Part shown: positions 30,668 through 39,309 of the stretch, piece after piece
How the letters are laid out: every line of letters begins with the position of its first letter
How positions within the stretch are numbered: position 1 is the first letter of the stretch
NCBI GenBank assembly: GCA_011192005.1
Contig: DUFB01000077.1
Coordinates: 1-39,395, forward strand
DNA: 39,395 bases
Source: Dehalococcoidia bacterium
GTDB taxonomy: Bacteria > Chloroflexota > Dehalococcoidia > Dehalococcoidales > RBG-16-60-22
Direction: 5' to 3'
The notes under the pieces: model-generated
Database searches by the model: none
What the model was told of the DNA's origin: nothing
Seen by the model: only the letters and a program-made list of their open reading frames with translations
Program-made: the position numbers and the translations under genes

Positions 30668-31360
30668 TTGGTTACGGAAAAAGGGCGTAGGCATTTACCA
30701 CCTTACGTGTCTTACCGCACGTTCCTGAATTTCCTCAATAATCTGCAGCAAAGAGTACCTTCACGCATCGACCGCAGCTTCTGGGGCGATATGCTGTCCG
30801 GAAGCACCGGCACGCAACTCATGGCGGCACTAAGATTCCTCAGGCTTATTGATGCCAACGGCAAGCCGACCGAAAAACTCAAACCCCTGGTTTTAGCCAA
30901 AGGTGAACAAAGAACACAGATCCTCTACGAAATAGCTACAGAATCGTTCGATTTTGTACTGCAGAGTTCCATAGACCTTGAGAGCGCTACTTATGCCCAG
31001 TTGGAAGAGGTCTTTCAGAATACTTTTCAGCTAGCTGACGACGTTTGCCGCAAGTGTGTCAAGTTCTTTATTGCCATGACTACTGATGCCGGTATGGTTC
31101 TGTCTCCCTTTATTACTAAAAGGACAAGAACAACACATGCTGTTTCTGGAACTAGGGTTACCACAAAAAGAAATACCAAAAGGACAAATCAGAAAGTCAT
31201 AGTTCCACAAAGCCATGAGGTAATACCAAATCAGTCTTCATGGAATGATATGTTACTTGCTAAATTCCCAAGTTTTGATCCGGCCTGGAACGACGAGCTA
31301 AAGCTAAAGTGGTTCGCGGCATTCGACGAGTTACTAAAACGGGGAACCCTGAGAGGTTAA
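30668..31360 (+). CDS. DUF5343 family protein
   Basis: A 230-residue protein. Its first 150 residues fit DUF5343: LPPYVSYRTFLNFLNNL, SRIDRSFW, SGSTGTQLMAALRFLRLID, GKPTEKLKPLV and GEQRTQILYEI. A basic, low-complexity linker (about 155-185, rich in Thr, Arg and Lys) joins a C-terminal helix with WNDELKLKWFAAFDELLKR that resembles short domains at the end of several uncharacterised prokaryotic proteins. The function of the family is unknown. It starts at TTG with AAAGGAG 6 bases upstream and has its own promoter. The 3' end is 10 bases from the convergent UroD-like gene. Confidence 0.75.
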   Translation: MVTEKGRRHLPPYVSYRTFLNFLNNLQQRVPSRIDRSFWGDMLSGSTGTQLMAALRFLRLIDANGKPTEKLKPLVLAKGEQRTQILYEIATESFDFVLQSSIDLESATYAQLEEVFQNTFQLADDVCRKCVKFFIAMTTDAGMVLSPFITKRTRTTHAVSGTRVTTKRNTKRTNQKVIVPQSHEVIPNQSSWNDMLLAKFPSFDPAWNDELKLKWFAAFDELLKRGTLRG

Positions 31361-31370
31361 CCAACCTGTT

Positions 31371-32702
31371 TTATTTGTATATTCCGTATTCCTCTACGGC
31401 TTCTATCATGGCACGCAGATTGTCCGGATCACCTTTATCTATACTGGCCCCTCCGGTAAGGATAAAACCACCACCCTTACCGCAGACTTCGATGAGTTTG
31501 CGGCAGTATTCTTTTATAGCCTGAGGCGTGCCGGTACGAAGGAGTGAGGCAGATACGTTCCCGGCAATACAGGCGGTATTACCCAGGATTTCCTTAGCCC
31601 GGAACATATCCGTCTGGTCGAAATGCCACATGACCTTGCCCCGCGGAAGATCTTTAACGATCTCCAACCGTTTATTGTATTTACCCTCGGCAAAAAGCAT
31701 CGGTATGCACCCTTCATCTACCAGTCCCAATATTACTTTTTTCAGTGTCGGCCAGTAGAATTTCTCGAACTGCGCGTCGGACATGAAGGTATCGTCTCCT
31801 TTGTGGAGAGCAAAAAATACAATCGGTATTCTGGAATTATTAGCCATATCCACACCGATTTCTATATTCATCGATGTCAGCATTTCCATAGTTTCCAGTA
31901 ATTTTTCCGGCTGCCGGTACATATCCATGAATATTCCCCTGGTTCCGCGCAAGGTATCCGCCAGGATATCAAAAGGAGCGTGGGATTGACCGCCCATAAA
32001 GCTGGGATATCCCGCCGCCCGTGCCATCTGATGAAACTCGAATATCGGTTTTTGCCATTCAGCAGTTACCTCGCCGTAGTCGATTATAGCCTGGAGGGCT
32101 GCCCGAAAATCCGGCATGACCGCTGGCCCCAGAAACCTGTTAGGCATTCCCAGGATGTATGGCAGTGGTGGAAAATGAACGAAAGGTGCCAGTGCTCCCA
32201 ACGTGCGTGGTAGATAATACCGCAGGCAAAAATCCGATGGGTCTTTTAACAGGATATCATATTCATCGGCCTTCATGTATTCATCCTCGACAAACTGATG
32301 CATGGCGGCATTATCCGGAAGGCCGTGCCCCGGCCACCGCGATGAAATACTGTTGATGATTTCTGAAGCTTTTCCCGGGGGCACCATGGCGGGACTGGAG
32401 AAAGTATCTGCCTTGAATTCGTTAAAGAACTTTAGATAGGCCTGGCAGAGTCTTTCATTGTCGTACATGGCGTCTTTTAGCGTCAAACCATCATAATAAA
32501 GGGGGAAAGTACCGGCCGGTAAAACAAGCGGTACACGATCGGGTTCCTCAAGCGATAAAGCCTTGATAAACCGCGTTACCCTTTTCTTATATCCATTTTC
32601 GGCTTCCGGATTGTCGAACTTCACGCCCGAAGGTGATAACCACTGCTCTAGTCTGGCGGCACGCTTTTCATCAGGTGTTTGCACGGTGGTTTCTTTCTCC
32701 AT
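31371..32702 (-). CDS. Uroporphyrinogen decarboxylase (URO-D) family protein
   Basis: A 443-residue protein of the UroD/MtaA superfamily. It has an N-terminal helix region, KKRVTRFIKALSLEEPDRVPL, then a TIM barrel with the PSFMGGQSHAPFDILAD and GKVMWHFDQTDM segments and the C-terminal GGGFILTGGASIDKGDP that closes the barrel in this family. The His-x-Cys zinc motif of corrinoid methyltransferases MtaA and CmuA is not seen, so neither methyl transfer nor true HemE activity is assured. Such paralogues are numerous in Dehalococcoidia and related anaerobes. A TAGGAG precedes the ATG. Confidence 0.85.
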   Translation of the reverse strand: MEKETTVQTPDEKRAARLEQWLSPSGVKFDNPEAENGYKKRVTRFIKALSLEEPDRVPLVLPAGTFPLYYDGLTLKDAMYDNERLCQAYLKFFNEFKADTFSSPAMVPPGKASEIINSISSRWPGHGLPDNAAMHQFVEDEYMKADEYDILLKDPSDFCLRYYLPRTLGALAPFVHFPPLPYILGMPNRFLGPAVMPDFRAALQAIIDYGEVTAEWQKPIFEFHQMARAAGYPSFMGGQSHAPFDILADTLRGTRGIFMDMYRQPEKLLETMEMLTSMNIEIGVDMANNSRIPIVFFALHKGDDTFMSDAQFEKFYWPTLKKVILGLVDEGCIPMLFAEGKYNKRLEIVKDLPRGKVMWHFDQTDMFRAKEILGNTACIAGNVSASLLRTGTPQAIKEYCRKLIEVCGKGGGFILTGGASIDKGDPDNLRAMIEAVEEYGIYK

Positions 32703-32752
32703 TATCTTCAGCTCCTAATTTCATACTTAAGCGAATATATCATAGAAACAAA

Positions 32753-32761
32753 ATTATAACA
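32753..32761 (-). promoter_or_regulatory. Extended -10 of the UroD-like gene
   Basis: On the minus strand TGTTATAAT lies about 50 bases before the start codon; no convincing -35 is seen. Confidence 0.5.
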
Positions 32762-32829
32762 AATCACTAAGAAATTATAAAGGTAAACATCCAAAATTCG
32801 CTAATATTTACATCAGTGTTTAATTTATA

Positions 32830-32859
32830 TTGGTTATATATCATAAAATGATGTACAAT
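32830..32859 (+). promoter_or_regulatory. Possible promoter of the AprA-like gene, with a small dyad in the spacer
   Basis: TTGGTT (32830-32835), 18 bases and TACAAT (32854-32859). ATCAT-AAA-ATGAT lies in the spacer. About 115 bases of untranslated leader would follow. Confidence 0.45.
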
Positions 32860-32980
32860 CGATAAAACTAATTGGTCCATCACATACTTTACGGAGCTAG
32901 TACCGTACACGTAGACTGATAAGGGTCAATTCTTCTAGCATTAACAATCCTGGAGATTAACCACCAAGGAGGTAAAGAGA

Positions 32981-34930
32981 TTGAGTACCTGGCATGATTA
33001 TCTAAAGAAAAAGGGGCACCCGCCGGATTGGCCATATCCTGTCCGCTTCGAGCAGGAGCAGGAAGTAGCTGCCGATGTCCTAGTGATCGGGGGTGGTATC
33101 GCCGGTTGCTGGGCGGCCATCAGCGCTGCCAGGCAGGGACTGAAAGTGGCTCTGGTGGAGAAGGGGGATACTGTCAGGAGTGGTGCCGGAGGCCCGGGGT
33201 GCGACCACTGGTGTAATGCTCCGGCAAATCCTTTATCCAATGTGGACCCGGACGAGTGGGCGGAACATATGGCCGACCGTCCGTACTGTAATGGAATCGG
33301 CATCCAGATACAGTGCCGCGAGAACTATGATTGTCTGCTCGAACTGGAGCAGATGGGCGGTAAGGTCAGGGATACCGGCGATGATTATGTGGGCGCAGAA
33401 GGCCGGGATGATAAAACCAGACTAATGATTTCTCCCCGGTATACCAGAGTACACAGCTATGTCCCGGGTATGGTAAAACCGGCAACTCTTAAAAGTAATC
33501 CGGAAAATAAACTGAACAACGTCGTGATACGGGTCTGGGGAACCACTTTCAAGCCTGCCCTGAAAAGGGAATGCAAGCGTCTGGGAGTTAGAATCTTCGA
33601 CCGCGTGATGGCAACCAGCCTGTTAACAGAAAAAGGAGAACAGGGTACCCGGGTTGTCGGGGCTACCGGCGTCAATAACCGCACTGGCGAGTTCATGATT
33701 TTCAAATCCAAAGCGACCATCCTCGCCACTGCCGGAGCCGGTTCAATATGGCTGATAAGCACCGAATTAGGCGGATATTCCAACATGATGTCCCGTACCA
33801 TTACCGGTGACGGCACTGTCATGGCCTGGAAAGCCGGAGCCGAACTGACCACGATGGAAGCTACCGGAGTCCTCCGCATCGCTACCGGCCTCAAGCACAA
33901 GTGGTATACCGGGGCGGGTGACGCCAGCTACGAGAACGTCCCGCTCGTCGATGCCAACGGAAAAAGGCTGCCATTACCGATACAGGGTTGGGAGGATGCC
34001 GGAGCCATGGTTCCTACCATGGATGTCGAACAGAAAATCCGTGAAGGTATCGCTAAAGGTGAATACACCCTGCCCTTCTACGGCGATTTCCCGGCCATGC
34101 CGGATGTCGAAAGAAGGGCGACGTGGAATTTGATGCTGGGTGAAGAATCCACCACCAAAATCATCATCAATACCTTCAATAAGGCTGGCTACGATGGGAG
34201 TCGGGACTTACTCCAGAGCTACAAGTATATCGAGGGGAACAGCTTACCGCAATGGGGGGAGGCAGGTTACGGTGGCGGCCTGCTGGTTGACTGGAATCTG
34301 AAGACAACCTTAGAAGGACTTTATGCCGCCGGTACGCAGATGTTCTCCCCCGAGGACCATAGTTATGCGGCGGCTACCGGCAGGTATGCCGGCCGGAAAG
34401 CCGCAGCCTATGCCCGTGAGATTGGCGGTTCCAGGATATCCCGCGAACAGGTCAATCGTGAGAAGGCCCGCGTTTACGCGCCAATCAAGCGTAGCGACGG
34501 CATGGAGTGGAAAGAACTACACGCCGGTATCGCCAGGGCAATGCAATATTACTGTAGCGAATTCAAAACCGAGAACCTATTAAACATGGGTCTGGGTACT
34601 TTGCAAAAAATCGAAAAGGAATCGGTACCCTTACTTTTCGCTCTGGACCCGCATAAATTAATGCGCAGCCTGGAAGATATCAGCCTTCTGAACTATGCTC
34701 AAATCATCATCCATGCTTCCCTGGCGCGTAAAGCCAGCAGTATGCCGCTGAATTTCAGGAGGATAGACTACCCGGCTATGGACCCACCGGAGTGGAGGAA
34801 ATACATCACGATTAAACAGGAAAACGGTAAGGTTAAAACCGGTGAACTGCCAATGGCCTTCTGGGGACACATGAAAGAGCAGTATGAAGCCCATAATAAA
34901 GACTACACCGGTTTCTATAAAGGAAAATGA
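32981..34930 (+). CDS. AprA/fumarate reductase-type FAD flavoprotein
   Basis: A 649-residue flavoprotein of the succinate dehydrogenase/fumarate reductase/adenylylsulfate reductase alpha superfamily. The FAD Rossmann motif is VLVIGGGIAGCWAA (about 33-46) with the ribose-binding Glu60. TILATAGAGS and the late LYAAGTQMFSPEDHSYAAATGRYAGR complete the FAD fold, and a C-terminal helical domain ends in LNFRRIDYPAMDPPEW. The total length and the small ferredoxin partner downstream are AprA-like. No sulfate adenylyltransferase or qmo gene is near, so the substrate remains open. It starts at TTG 8 bases after AAGGAGG. Confidence 0.83.
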   Translation: MSTWHDYLKKKGHPPDWPYPVRFEQEQEVAADVLVIGGGIAGCWAAISAARQGLKVALVEKGDTVRSGAGGPGCDHWCNAPANPLSNVDPDEWAEHMADRPYCNGIGIQIQCRENYDCLLELEQMGGKVRDTGDDYVGAEGRDDKTRLMISPRYTRVHSYVPGMVKPATLKSNPENKLNNVVIRVWGTTFKPALKRECKRLGVRIFDRVMATSLLTEKGEQGTRVVGATGVNNRTGEFMIFKSKATILATAGAGSIWLISTELGGYSNMMSRTITGDGTVMAWKAGAELTTMEATGVLRIATGLKHKWYTGAGDASYENVPLVDANGKRLPLPIQGWEDAGAMVPTMDVEQKIREGIAKGEYTLPFYGDFPAMPDVERRATWNLMLGEESTTKIIINTFNKAGYDGSRDLLQSYKYIEGNSLPQWGEAGYGGGLLVDWNLKTTLEGLYAAGTQMFSPEDHSYAAATGRYAGRKAAAYAREIGGSRISREQVNREKARVYAPIKRSDGMEWKELHAGIARAMQYYCSEFKTENLLNMGLGTLQKIEKESVPLLFALDPHKLMRSLEDISLLNYAQIIIHASLARKASSMPLNFRRIDYPAMDPPEWRKYITIKQENGKVKTGELPMAFWGHMKEQYEAHNKDYTGFYKGK

Positions 34931-34984
34931 TAGGTCCGAAATCAGTACAACACCCACGAAACGGACTGATTTTGGGAGGGAAAA

Positions 34985-35281
34985 ATGACTAAGGAAAAAC
35001 TAATGGCTATTCCCAATGTTACCACACCGAGCTCTCCGGTGGTATTTAATCCTGATATTTGCGACGGATGCAACACCTGCGTGGAAGTCTGCCAGATAGA
35101 CGTTTTCATGCCTAATCCAGAGAAAGGTAAACCGCCAATAGTTTTACATCCTGATGAATGCTGGTACGGCGGCTGTTGTGTTAACGAGTGTCCCCGCCCC
35201 GGAGCCATTGAGTTTAAGTGGGCACTGCAGCACCGCGGTTACTGGAAAAACAAAGCCACCGGGGAAATCCACCAAATATAA
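34985..35281 (+). CDS. AprB-like 4Fe-4S ferredoxin subunit
   Basis: A 98-residue ferredoxin. One cluster motif is Cys26/29/32/36 (CDGCNTCVEVC). The second cluster region has Cys59/64/65/69 followed by Pro (CWYGGCCVNECP), with a longer first spacing than in standard ferredoxins, a form seen in AprB-type subunits. The C-terminal KWALQHRGYWKNK is short; true AprB has a longer tail that wraps the flavoprotein. GGGAGG precedes the ATG, 54 bases after the flavoprotein gene. It probably delivers electrons to or from that flavoprotein. Confidence 0.85.
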   Translation: MTKEKLMAIPNVTTPSSPVVFNPDICDGCNTCVEVCQIDVFMPNPEKGKPPIVLHPDECWYGGCCVNECPRPGAIEFKWALQHRGYWKNKATGEIHQI

Positions 35282-35371
35282 CAACTGGATTTCCACCAGG
35301 GAGTGAAATGCTATCTGGTGATAAAATATCGCGGGTAAAACACAATTGTGTGAGACTCAGCTTGTAAAATC

Positions 35372-35400
35372 TTGACTTTACTATTTAAAGGATATACAAT
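35372..35400 (+). promoter_or_regulatory. Promoter of the peptide ABC importer operon
   Basis: TTGACT (35372-35377), 17 bases and TACAAT (35395-35400). It leaves an AT-rich leader of about 215 bases before the lipoprotein gene. GGAGGTGAT, a full anti-SD match, lies at 35551-35559 in front of a doubtful 12-codon reading; otherwise I see no gene in 35282-35621. Confidence 0.75.
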
Positions 35401-35621
35401 TTCGCACAAGATAGATAAAATAATATTTTAATAACAAAACATTAATTACTCTTATTACTAAATGATGAGTACCTGCAACCAGAATTAGTTATTAGTAAAA
35501 CTAGAATAAATAATAAACTTAGAGAACAGAATCCTGGCGAAATTTAGAAGGGAGGTGATGTATACTCAGGGTAATAAGATAAAGTTGGTTATCTAGAATC
35601 CACAAAGGAGTAAATGGAATA

Positions 35622-37238
35622 ATGAAAAGAATTTTGTTTTTTACCTTCGCATTAATCCTTGCGAGCATGTTAATTTTCTCTGGTTGCGGCGAACCGGAAG
35701 AAACAACAGCTCCAACAACAGCCCCGACAACTGCCCCGACAACTGCCCCGACAACACAACCAACCACTGCGGGACCGGAGTATGGCGGCACTCTGAGGTG
35801 TGTAGCAGGTGCTATTCCCAATGTTCTCGGGTATGCCCCGGAGAAAGCACCATCGGATAACTTTTACATGCTCCCCGTTATAGAAAGATTAGCCGAGTGG
35901 GGGGATGAAGAGGGAACTATGGTCGGGATACTGGCTGAGTCTTGGGACATAGACTCAGAAGCCCTGACCTTCACCTGGCACCTCAGGCAGGGTGTTACTT
36001 TCCATGATGGGACACCCTGGAATGCTGAAGCGTGCCAGTGGAACTTCCAGATGTTGCTGGACGCTAACCGGCTTACCATGGGCCAGTTTATCGACTCGCT
36101 CGACGTTCTCGATGAATATACTCTCAGGATGAATCTTAACAAAATAGACTGGGTAATGTCCGAACAATGGGGATTAATGTCGCCGATTTCCCCGACAGCT
36201 TATGAGAACTCTGGTAGTACCGAGGAGGAGCGTATAGCCTGGGCGCGCGAAAACGCCGTCGGTACGGGCCCTTATACAGTCGCCGAGTGGCAGCGGGACG
36301 ACCATATCAATTTTGTTAAAAACGATAACTACTGGCGACCTGGGTTGCCTTACCTTGATGCTATTGAAATCCGCCGCATACCCGACCCAATGGTGGCCGC
36401 CGCCATGATGGAGGCAGGAGAAGCAGATATCTGGTTTGCTGTATCCTCAGTGCAGAATATAGTCGATTTACAGGCGAAGGGCCTTAAGTTTGTTTGGGGA
36501 CCCGGTATGTTCCTGGCTATACTGTTCAACTCCAATGACCCCGAGTCATATTTCGCCGACAAGCTGGTGCGTGAAGCAATTGAGTACGCAATTAACCGAC
36601 CCGAACTCGCCGAGATGCTGGGGCAGGGATTGTATGAACCTCTTCACCAGATGGCTTCATCAACATGGCCAGGTTATGTAGAGGGTTACAATCCCAGACC
36701 GTATGATCCGGATAAAGCCAGAGAATTACTGGAACAAGCGGGTCACCCTAATGGCTTCAAGACTACCCTGCTCCTTATGGAGACGGGAATAGATGCGGGC
36801 TCTGCCATAAAGGCTTACCTCGGGGAGGTGGGTATTGAGGTTGAGCTGGATGTTGCTGATATCGGCAGATATTTCGGGTCGGTTTTCGGTACCGGCTGGA
36901 GCGATATGGTTTATTCTGCATCCGGCATCAATCCGAGTGCCACTGACCTGTACATCCATTTCGGTCCCAATCCTGTGACGTACCGGACCGGCAACATCTA
37001 CAAGACGCCTGAATACCTAGCAAAATGCGAAGCGGCTCTAGCCCCCCAGTTCAAGACCGCCGCCGAAGCCATGGCCAAGATCAAGGAAGCCATAAGACAG
37101 GCCGGTGAAGATGCCATGATTGTCCCGCTTTTCAGGACGGCTGAATGCTCCATAATGCAGACATACGTTCATACTGAATATCCGAAGATTCACGGCATCA
37201 TCTGGCGACCATACAATGACTGGATGGAAGCACACTAA
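35622..37238 (+). CDS. ABC transporter substrate-binding lipoprotein, peptide/nickel family (SBP_bac_5)
   Basis: A 538-residue exported lipoprotein. A basic start and hydrophobic core lead to the lipobox FSGC with the lipidated Cys22. A Thr-Thr-Ala-Pro repeat linker (about 28-49) is followed by the extracytoplasmic cluster C domain, with the family landmarks PVIERLAEWGDEEG, ESWDIDSEALTFTWHLRQGVTFHDG, GTGPYTVAEW and YDPDKARELLEQAG. It binds oligopeptides or similar ligands and delivers them to the permeases encoded next. AAAGGAG lies 11 bases before the ATG. The linker is encoded by 12-base repeats and could vary in length between strains. Confidence 0.93.
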   Translation: MKRILFFTFALILASMLIFSGCGEPEETTAPTTAPTTAPTTAPTTQPTTAGPEYGGTLRCVAGAIPNVLGYAPEKAPSDNFYMLPVIERLAEWGDEEGTMVGILAESWDIDSEALTFTWHLRQGVTFHDGTPWNAEACQWNFQMLLDANRLTMGQFIDSLDVLDEYTLRMNLNKIDWVMSEQWGLMSPISPTAYENSGSTEEERIAWARENAVGTGPYTVAEWQRDDHINFVKNDNYWRPGLPYLDAIEIRRIPDPMVAAAMMEAGEADIWFAVSSVQNIVDLQAKGLKFVWGPGMFLAILFNSNDPESYFADKLVREAIEYAINRPELAEMLGQGLYEPLHQMASSTWPGYVEGYNPRPYDPDKARELLEQAGHPNGFKTTLLLMETGIDAGSAIKAYLGEVGIEVELDVADIGRYFGSVFGTGWSDMVYSASGINPSATDLYIHFGPNPVTYRTGNIYKTPEYLAKCEAALAPQFKTAAEAMAKIKEAIRQAGEDAMIVPLFRTAECSIMQTYVHTEYPKIHGIIWRPYNDWMEAH

Positions 37239-37253
37239 CTAAATAATAATAAA

Positions 37254-37301
37254 GCCGGATGGTTCATTATCACCTTGAAAAAAGGTAGTGGGCCATCCGG
37301 C
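37254..37301 (+). other. Hairpin between the binding protein and permease genes
   Basis: GCCGGATGG (37254-37262) pairs with CCATCCGGC (37293-37301). An inner ACCTT/AAGGT stem lies around a GAAAA loop. There is no T-run. It is likely an mRNA-stabilising or partial termination element that keeps the binding protein in excess over the permeases, as known in other ABC operons. Confidence 0.6.
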
Positions 37302-37430
37302 ATCGATAATAATAAGAAGTAGCTATTCTTAATAACCAGACCGTAAATCATTTACAGGGATTTAGATCCTAATAGTGTACTATTTATATTCCTGTTTAGT
37401 GTAGTGCGGTTGTGCGGTCTGAGGTTAATT

Positions 37431-38390
37431 ATGACAACGTATATCATACGGCGACTTATACAGGCAGTAATTATCCTTTTAATAGTAACCATATTGGTTT
37501 TCTTTGTTATGCGGTTGCTACCCGGCGACCCCATAATTATCTACGTTGCCCAAACAGCCCAGCTGGAAGCCATGCCCCCGGAAATGATTGACAAACTCCG
37601 GGCACAGTTTGGCCTAGACAAACCGATAGTCATTCAATACTTCAACTGGATGGGTAATATTTTTCGGGGAGACTTTGGTGAATCGATATTCTACCATGAG
37701 GATGTCAGTAAGCTCATGCTGGAACGTTTCCCGGTAACATTACACCTCGGTATCACCGCTTTAATCGTTGGCTCTGTCTTAGGTCTTTTATCAGGATTAC
37801 TGGCGGCCATAAGACGCGGTAAATGGCTGGATAAAATAATCACACCGCTGACATACATTGGGATAACTATCCCCATTTTTATGCTGGCAATATTATTGAT
37901 ATATACTATCGGTCTGAGGCTTAGCTGGCTTCCTATCGCAGGGTATACCTCACCGTTCGAAGATTTCTGGTTGAGCACCAGACAAATAATCATGCCCGTA
38001 ATCTGCCTGGCTGTTTTCAGTCTTGCCGCTAATGCCCGTCAGATGCGGTCAAGCATGCTTGAAGTAATCGCGCAGGATTATATCCGCACGGCATGGGCTA
38101 AAGGATTAAGCGAGCGTGTAGTAGTAGTAAAACACGCTTTGAAAAATAGCCTTATCCCGGTCATTACACTGATAGGACTTGGTGTTGGCCTTATCTTCAG
38201 CGGTTCCTTCATCATCGAGACGATATTTGCTATTCCCGGTGTCGGTCGTTTAATGGTCAGTAGCATCTTTGGACAGGACTATGTGGTTGTACAGGCCATC
38301 ACCTTCGTCATTGCCGTCATCGTATTGGTGGTCAATCTGATCGTCGATATTTCCTACGGATGGTTAGACCCGAGAATACGGTATGGCTAA
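37431..38390 (+). CDS. ABC transporter permease, DppB type
   Basis: A 319-residue permease with about six transmembrane helices. It shows the DppB hallmarks: the start TYIIRRLIQAVIILLIVTILVFF, RLLPGDP, GLDKPIVIQYFNW and the cytoplasmic EAA-type loop DYIRTAWAKGLSERVVVVKHALKNSLIP that contacts the ATPase. It ends with the typical DPRIRYG. ATG 37431 with GAGG in front is preferred; an upstream GTG at 37404 adds a polar stretch not normal for the family. It forms the channel with the DppC-type protein downstream. Confidence 0.93.
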   Translation: MTTYIIRRLIQAVIILLIVTILVFFVMRLLPGDPIIIYVAQTAQLEAMPPEMIDKLRAQFGLDKPIVIQYFNWMGNIFRGDFGESIFYHEDVSKLMLERFPVTLHLGITALIVGSVLGLLSGLLAAIRRGKWLDKIITPLTYIGITIPIFMLAILLIYTIGLRLSWLPIAGYTSPFEDFWLSTRQIIMPVICLAVFSLAANARQMRSSMLEVIAQDYIRTAWAKGLSERVVVVKHALKNSLIPVITLIGLGVGLIFSGSFIIETIFAIPGVGRLMVSSIFGQDYVVVQAITFVIAVIVLVVNLIVDISYGWLDPRIRYG

Positions 38391-38402
38391 AAGAGAATAA
38401 AC

Positions 38403-39296
38403 ATGGCAGAAGAAAGAAACATAACAGGCTTTGAAGAAGCTCCGCCACCTGTCAGTGAGTGGCGCCGCTTTCGGAGGGTTTTTTTCTCGCGCGGGGTTGT
38501 CCTCTTCGGCCTTATCATATTGGTTCTGTTATTTTTAGTAGCTGTCCTTGCACCATGGATATCACCTTATGATCCATACAAAATGAGTGTGGGAAAATCT
38601 CTTGAGCACCCGAGTTCACAACATTTATTGGGTACTGATATACTCGGTCGGGATACCCTCAGCCGACTTATCTACGGCTCACGGACGGCACTCATGGTAG
38701 GATTCATATCCGTCGGGATTGCGGGGGTTATCGGTATACCATTAGGTATCATCGCGGGGTATCTTGGAGGATTCCTTAATACGATTATTATGAGAACTAT
38801 GGATGCACTCCTGTGTTTTCCTATGCTTCTACTGGCTCTTGTCCTGGCGGCTGTCCTCGGAGGTGGTATACAAAACGTTATCGTCGCTCTAAGCGTAGCA
38901 ACGATACCCGGATATGCCAGAGTAGCGTGTGGTGTGACGATGAGCATCAGGGAAAATGACTATATCCTCTCGGCACAGGCTATGGGTTCCAGCGATGCAC
39001 TTATTATGTTTAAACATATTTTACCCAATACCTTCCCACCGCTTATTGTTTTAATGACTATGCAGTTAGGAGCCCTTATTCTTGCCGAAGCCGGCCTTAG
39101 CTTTCTTGGTATTGGTATTGAACCGCCAGGAGCCGCCTGGGGTGCCATGGTTAATGCCGGCCGTAATTACCTGCTAAATAATCCTGAATTATCCTTCTCA
39201 CCGTGCATTGCCATCATGCTGGTTGTCTTTGCTTTTAACATGGTTGGTGATGGGCTAAGAGATGCTCTCGATCCCAGGTTAAGGGGTCTTTTATAG
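38403..39296 (+). CDS. ABC transporter permease, DppC type
   Basis: A 297-residue permease. A cytoplasmic start with WRRFRRVFFSRG is followed by the first helix. The conserved periplasmic segment HLLGTDILGRDTLSRLIYGSRTAL comes next, then further helices and the EAA loop YILSAQAMGSSDALIMFKHILPN, with DALDPRLRG at the end. All are characteristic of DppC/OppC. It starts 12 bases after the DppB-type gene, forming an operon. Confidence 0.93.
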   Translation: MAEERNITGFEEAPPPVSEWRRFRRVFFSRGVVLFGLIILVLLFLVAVLAPWISPYDPYKMSVGKSLEHPSSQHLLGTDILGRDTLSRLIYGSRTALMVGFISVGIAGVIGIPLGIIAGYLGGFLNTIIMRTMDALLCFPMLLLALVLAAVLGGGIQNVIVALSVATIPGYARVACGVTMSIRENDYILSAQAMGSSDALIMFKHILPNTFPPLIVLMTMQLGALILAEAGLSFLGIGIEPPGAAWGAMVNAGRNYLLNNPELSFSPCIAIMLVVFAFNMVGDGLRDALDPRLRGLL

Positions 39297-39309
39297 TGAG
39301 GACTGGATT

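Noticed and set aside
35551-35596. Twelve-codon reading after GGAGGTGAT in the ABC operon leader.
   Set aside because: The ATG overlaps the Shine-Dalgarno sequence, so spacing is wrong for efficient initiation; listed only as part of the anti-SD observation.
35703-35760. Short tandem repeats as a CRISPR-like array.
   Set aside because: Units are 12 bases without spacers and encode a lipoprotein linker; no cas genes are present anywhere in the window.
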